From Platycnemis pennipes (lineage: Eukaryota > Arthropoda > Insecta > Odonata > Platycnemididae): a DNA stretch of 64,000 nucleotides. A model generated the notes under the pieces. The model did not search any database. It was not told the origin of the DNA and saw only the letters and a program-made list of their open reading frames with translations. A program made the translations under genes and the position numbers. Every line of letters starts with the position of its first letter. Positions within the stretch are counted from its first letter, which is position 1. The stretch covers positions 132,289,926 to 132,353,925 of the forward strand of contig OW121854.1 of NCBI GenBank assembly GCA_933228895.1, in the 5' to 3' direction. Below, piece by piece: positions 62,706 through 64,000 of the stretch.

Positions 62706-64000
62706 TTGAGTGACGGATCCAGGTTTTTTCTCGTCTGGTTTTCTTGCCTGGGTTTCGTATCTTTATCTCGGTTTCGGATCCTTAGTTTCAAATACTGGAT
62801 TCTGAATTTCATTCCTTTTCTAATCCAAGATTTTTAATATGAATAGAAACACAGCTACAATTGAATTAAAAAAAAACGAATTAATTTATTGAAGAAAAAT
62901 TCATCTTCCTATCATCTATGTGGGTAATATTTTCCTGGATCAATATTTACGGATGCAATCTTCGGGAGGGATCCAGTGTCAGCCGGGAAGCGGGCGTGCC
63001 AGGGCTGGGAAGGAGGAGGTGGTGAATCCCCAGGTGATCTTACTATAGCTGAAGGTTCCCGTTGGAATTCAACGGGGGGGGGGGGAGAAATATAATAATT
63101 GCAAATTGCATTACGAAATTTTAACAAACTTGTGTTATGGAGTTGGCTATGGCTCCCCACCTGAACCATGAATGTAATGTAAACATTTAATTTACTGCCT
63201 GGACTCATGCCTGCGTCTTTACAAAACTAAGAATGTTATCTGGGAACTTTCAGGCTGGAAGATGCAAAGGAGGTTGGAACGAGAGGTCTGTCGTCGACAC
63301 TCTGTCCTGGATCTTCTTCGATATAAGACGCGTGCGCTAGCGTCGTCGTCATTTTTTTATTTAACTTAAATGTCGGAGAGAGGACGTGCTTCACTGTTGC
63401 TCGCGCACCACTTCAAATCGCTTTTCGCAAATGGTGATGCAATGGTGATGGAGTTTCTTCTTCACTCATCCGAGTGAATCGTTAACCGTTAACGATAACC
63501 GTTAACGGTAATCGCTAACGATAAGGATTGATCGATAACGCGAATCCGTGATTCCACACCAGAATCGGGATTTTGGGAATGGTTGTACCAACCTTTTCGG
63601 CAAAAATATTTTCCCTGACCTTTTATGTATGTAATGTTTGCCTCCGTTCTTCAACTTCATGAGAGTGGCGTCAATGAACTTCCTCCGGATGCGTATTAAT
63701 GCATTTATTCCAATTGGTGTAAATTCTATTCTTATTACCTAGTACAGATTTAGACTACTTACACCAGGCACTTGTCGCTCGGCTGCGCACACCTTCTATA
63801 TTTGACCTTCAACTATTTCACAATGTTTTTCATATTGCCACTCTTATTTTTGATTAGACTTCCTTTAAGTATTTTATCACTATCTTGTGTCTCAAAAGAA
63901 AACTATTTTGAAAGCGGTCCACTTCGGAATATAGGGGAAATCAATGAGATATGCACCTTGTTCAACGCGAAAAGTAAGCCCGTATGATTTTTCCGATTGA
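62706..64000. other. Unassigned sequence to window end
   Basis: Contains at 62985-63035 a stretch (GGGCGTGCCAGGGCTGGGAA, GGAGGAGGTGGTGAATCCCC) that repeats 61716-61763, and a short repeat at 63478-63545. No gene is supported. Confidence 0.4.
63478..63545. repeat. Short array of CGTTAAC units
   Basis: Near-tandem units built on GTTAAC and TAACGATAA (GAATCGTTAACCGTTAACGA, then TAACCGTTAACGGTAATCGC). Several contain the Myb-site consensus YAAC(G/T)G or its complement. Confidence 0.5.

Noticed and set aside
1..64000. CRISPR arrays, prokaryotic operons or ribosome binding sites
   Set aside because: The window is clearly eukaryotic. Repeats present are transposons, microsatellites and palindromic arrays, none with regular spacers.

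Overview
This is a eukaryotic nuclear window, most likely from an arthropod and probably an insect. Genes are sparse, there are spliced exons with GT/AG borders, and most of the sequence is made of transposable elements: CR1-type and RTE-type non-LTR retrotransposons, several DNA transposons with inverted termini, and SINEs. I cannot name the species from the sequence alone.

Host-gene content is small. A three-exon Myb/SANT-like (Zeste-type) DNA-binding protein reads through without a stop at 10619-11307 (+), with possible further 3' exons to about 12750. A GC-rich, CpG-rich block at 14200-14400 precedes a signal-peptide-encoding first exon at 14522-14651 (+). That exon ends at a GTGAGT donor, and its last residues match the start of the mature region of tolloid/BMP1-like metalloproteases. 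The rest of that gene is not recognisable downstream and may lie beyond a very long intron.

Layout: 893-2975, DNA transposon with about 34-bp inverted ends and internal GCAAGCTTGC-rich arrays. 3370-5410, decayed antisense non-LTR element. 7066-10574, hAT-like element with 8-bp target duplication, interrupted by a truncated RTE copy that has a 12-bp target duplication and a 53-bp perfect foldback. 10619-12750, Myb/SANT gene with a 5S rRNA-derived SINE (perfect 12-bp target duplication) in antisense. 13150-14057, CR1 remnants. 14200-14651, promoter-like block and tolloid-like exon. 18295-21582, element with long imperfect inverted ends. 22993-26418, nearly full-length antisense RTE element with 12-bp target duplication but broken frames. 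29720-29912, tRNA-like SINE. 30005-34045, CR1 copy split by a 2.87-kb DNA transposon that contains a 0.2-kb long inverted repeat. 35186-36174, RTE remnant. 38383-38867, small CR1 copy invaded by another CR1 3' end. 39296-48487, a large nested structure. 48520-63035, mostly further CR1 pieces, a tRNA-like sequence and a small MITE-like repeat.

The centre of interest is 39296-48487. An older antisense CR1 copy is split at one point by a complete sense CR1 element (40635-47051). That element has a 2.3-kb 5' leader with tandem promoter-like units, an intact ORF1 with an SGNH-hydrolase-like domain, and an intact ORF2 with endonuclease and reverse transcriptase. The right half of the older copy carries a further 265-bp insertion with an 11-bp target duplication and a hammerhead-like core of the kind found in Penelope-like elements. 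ORF1 and ORF2 would work together in target-primed reverse transcription, so this copy is a candidate source element. At least two CR1 subfamilies (here A, ending ...ATTATGTAGATG, and B, ending ...ATCGTGTAGATGTAGATG) and one RTE family account for most of the recognisable coding sequence.
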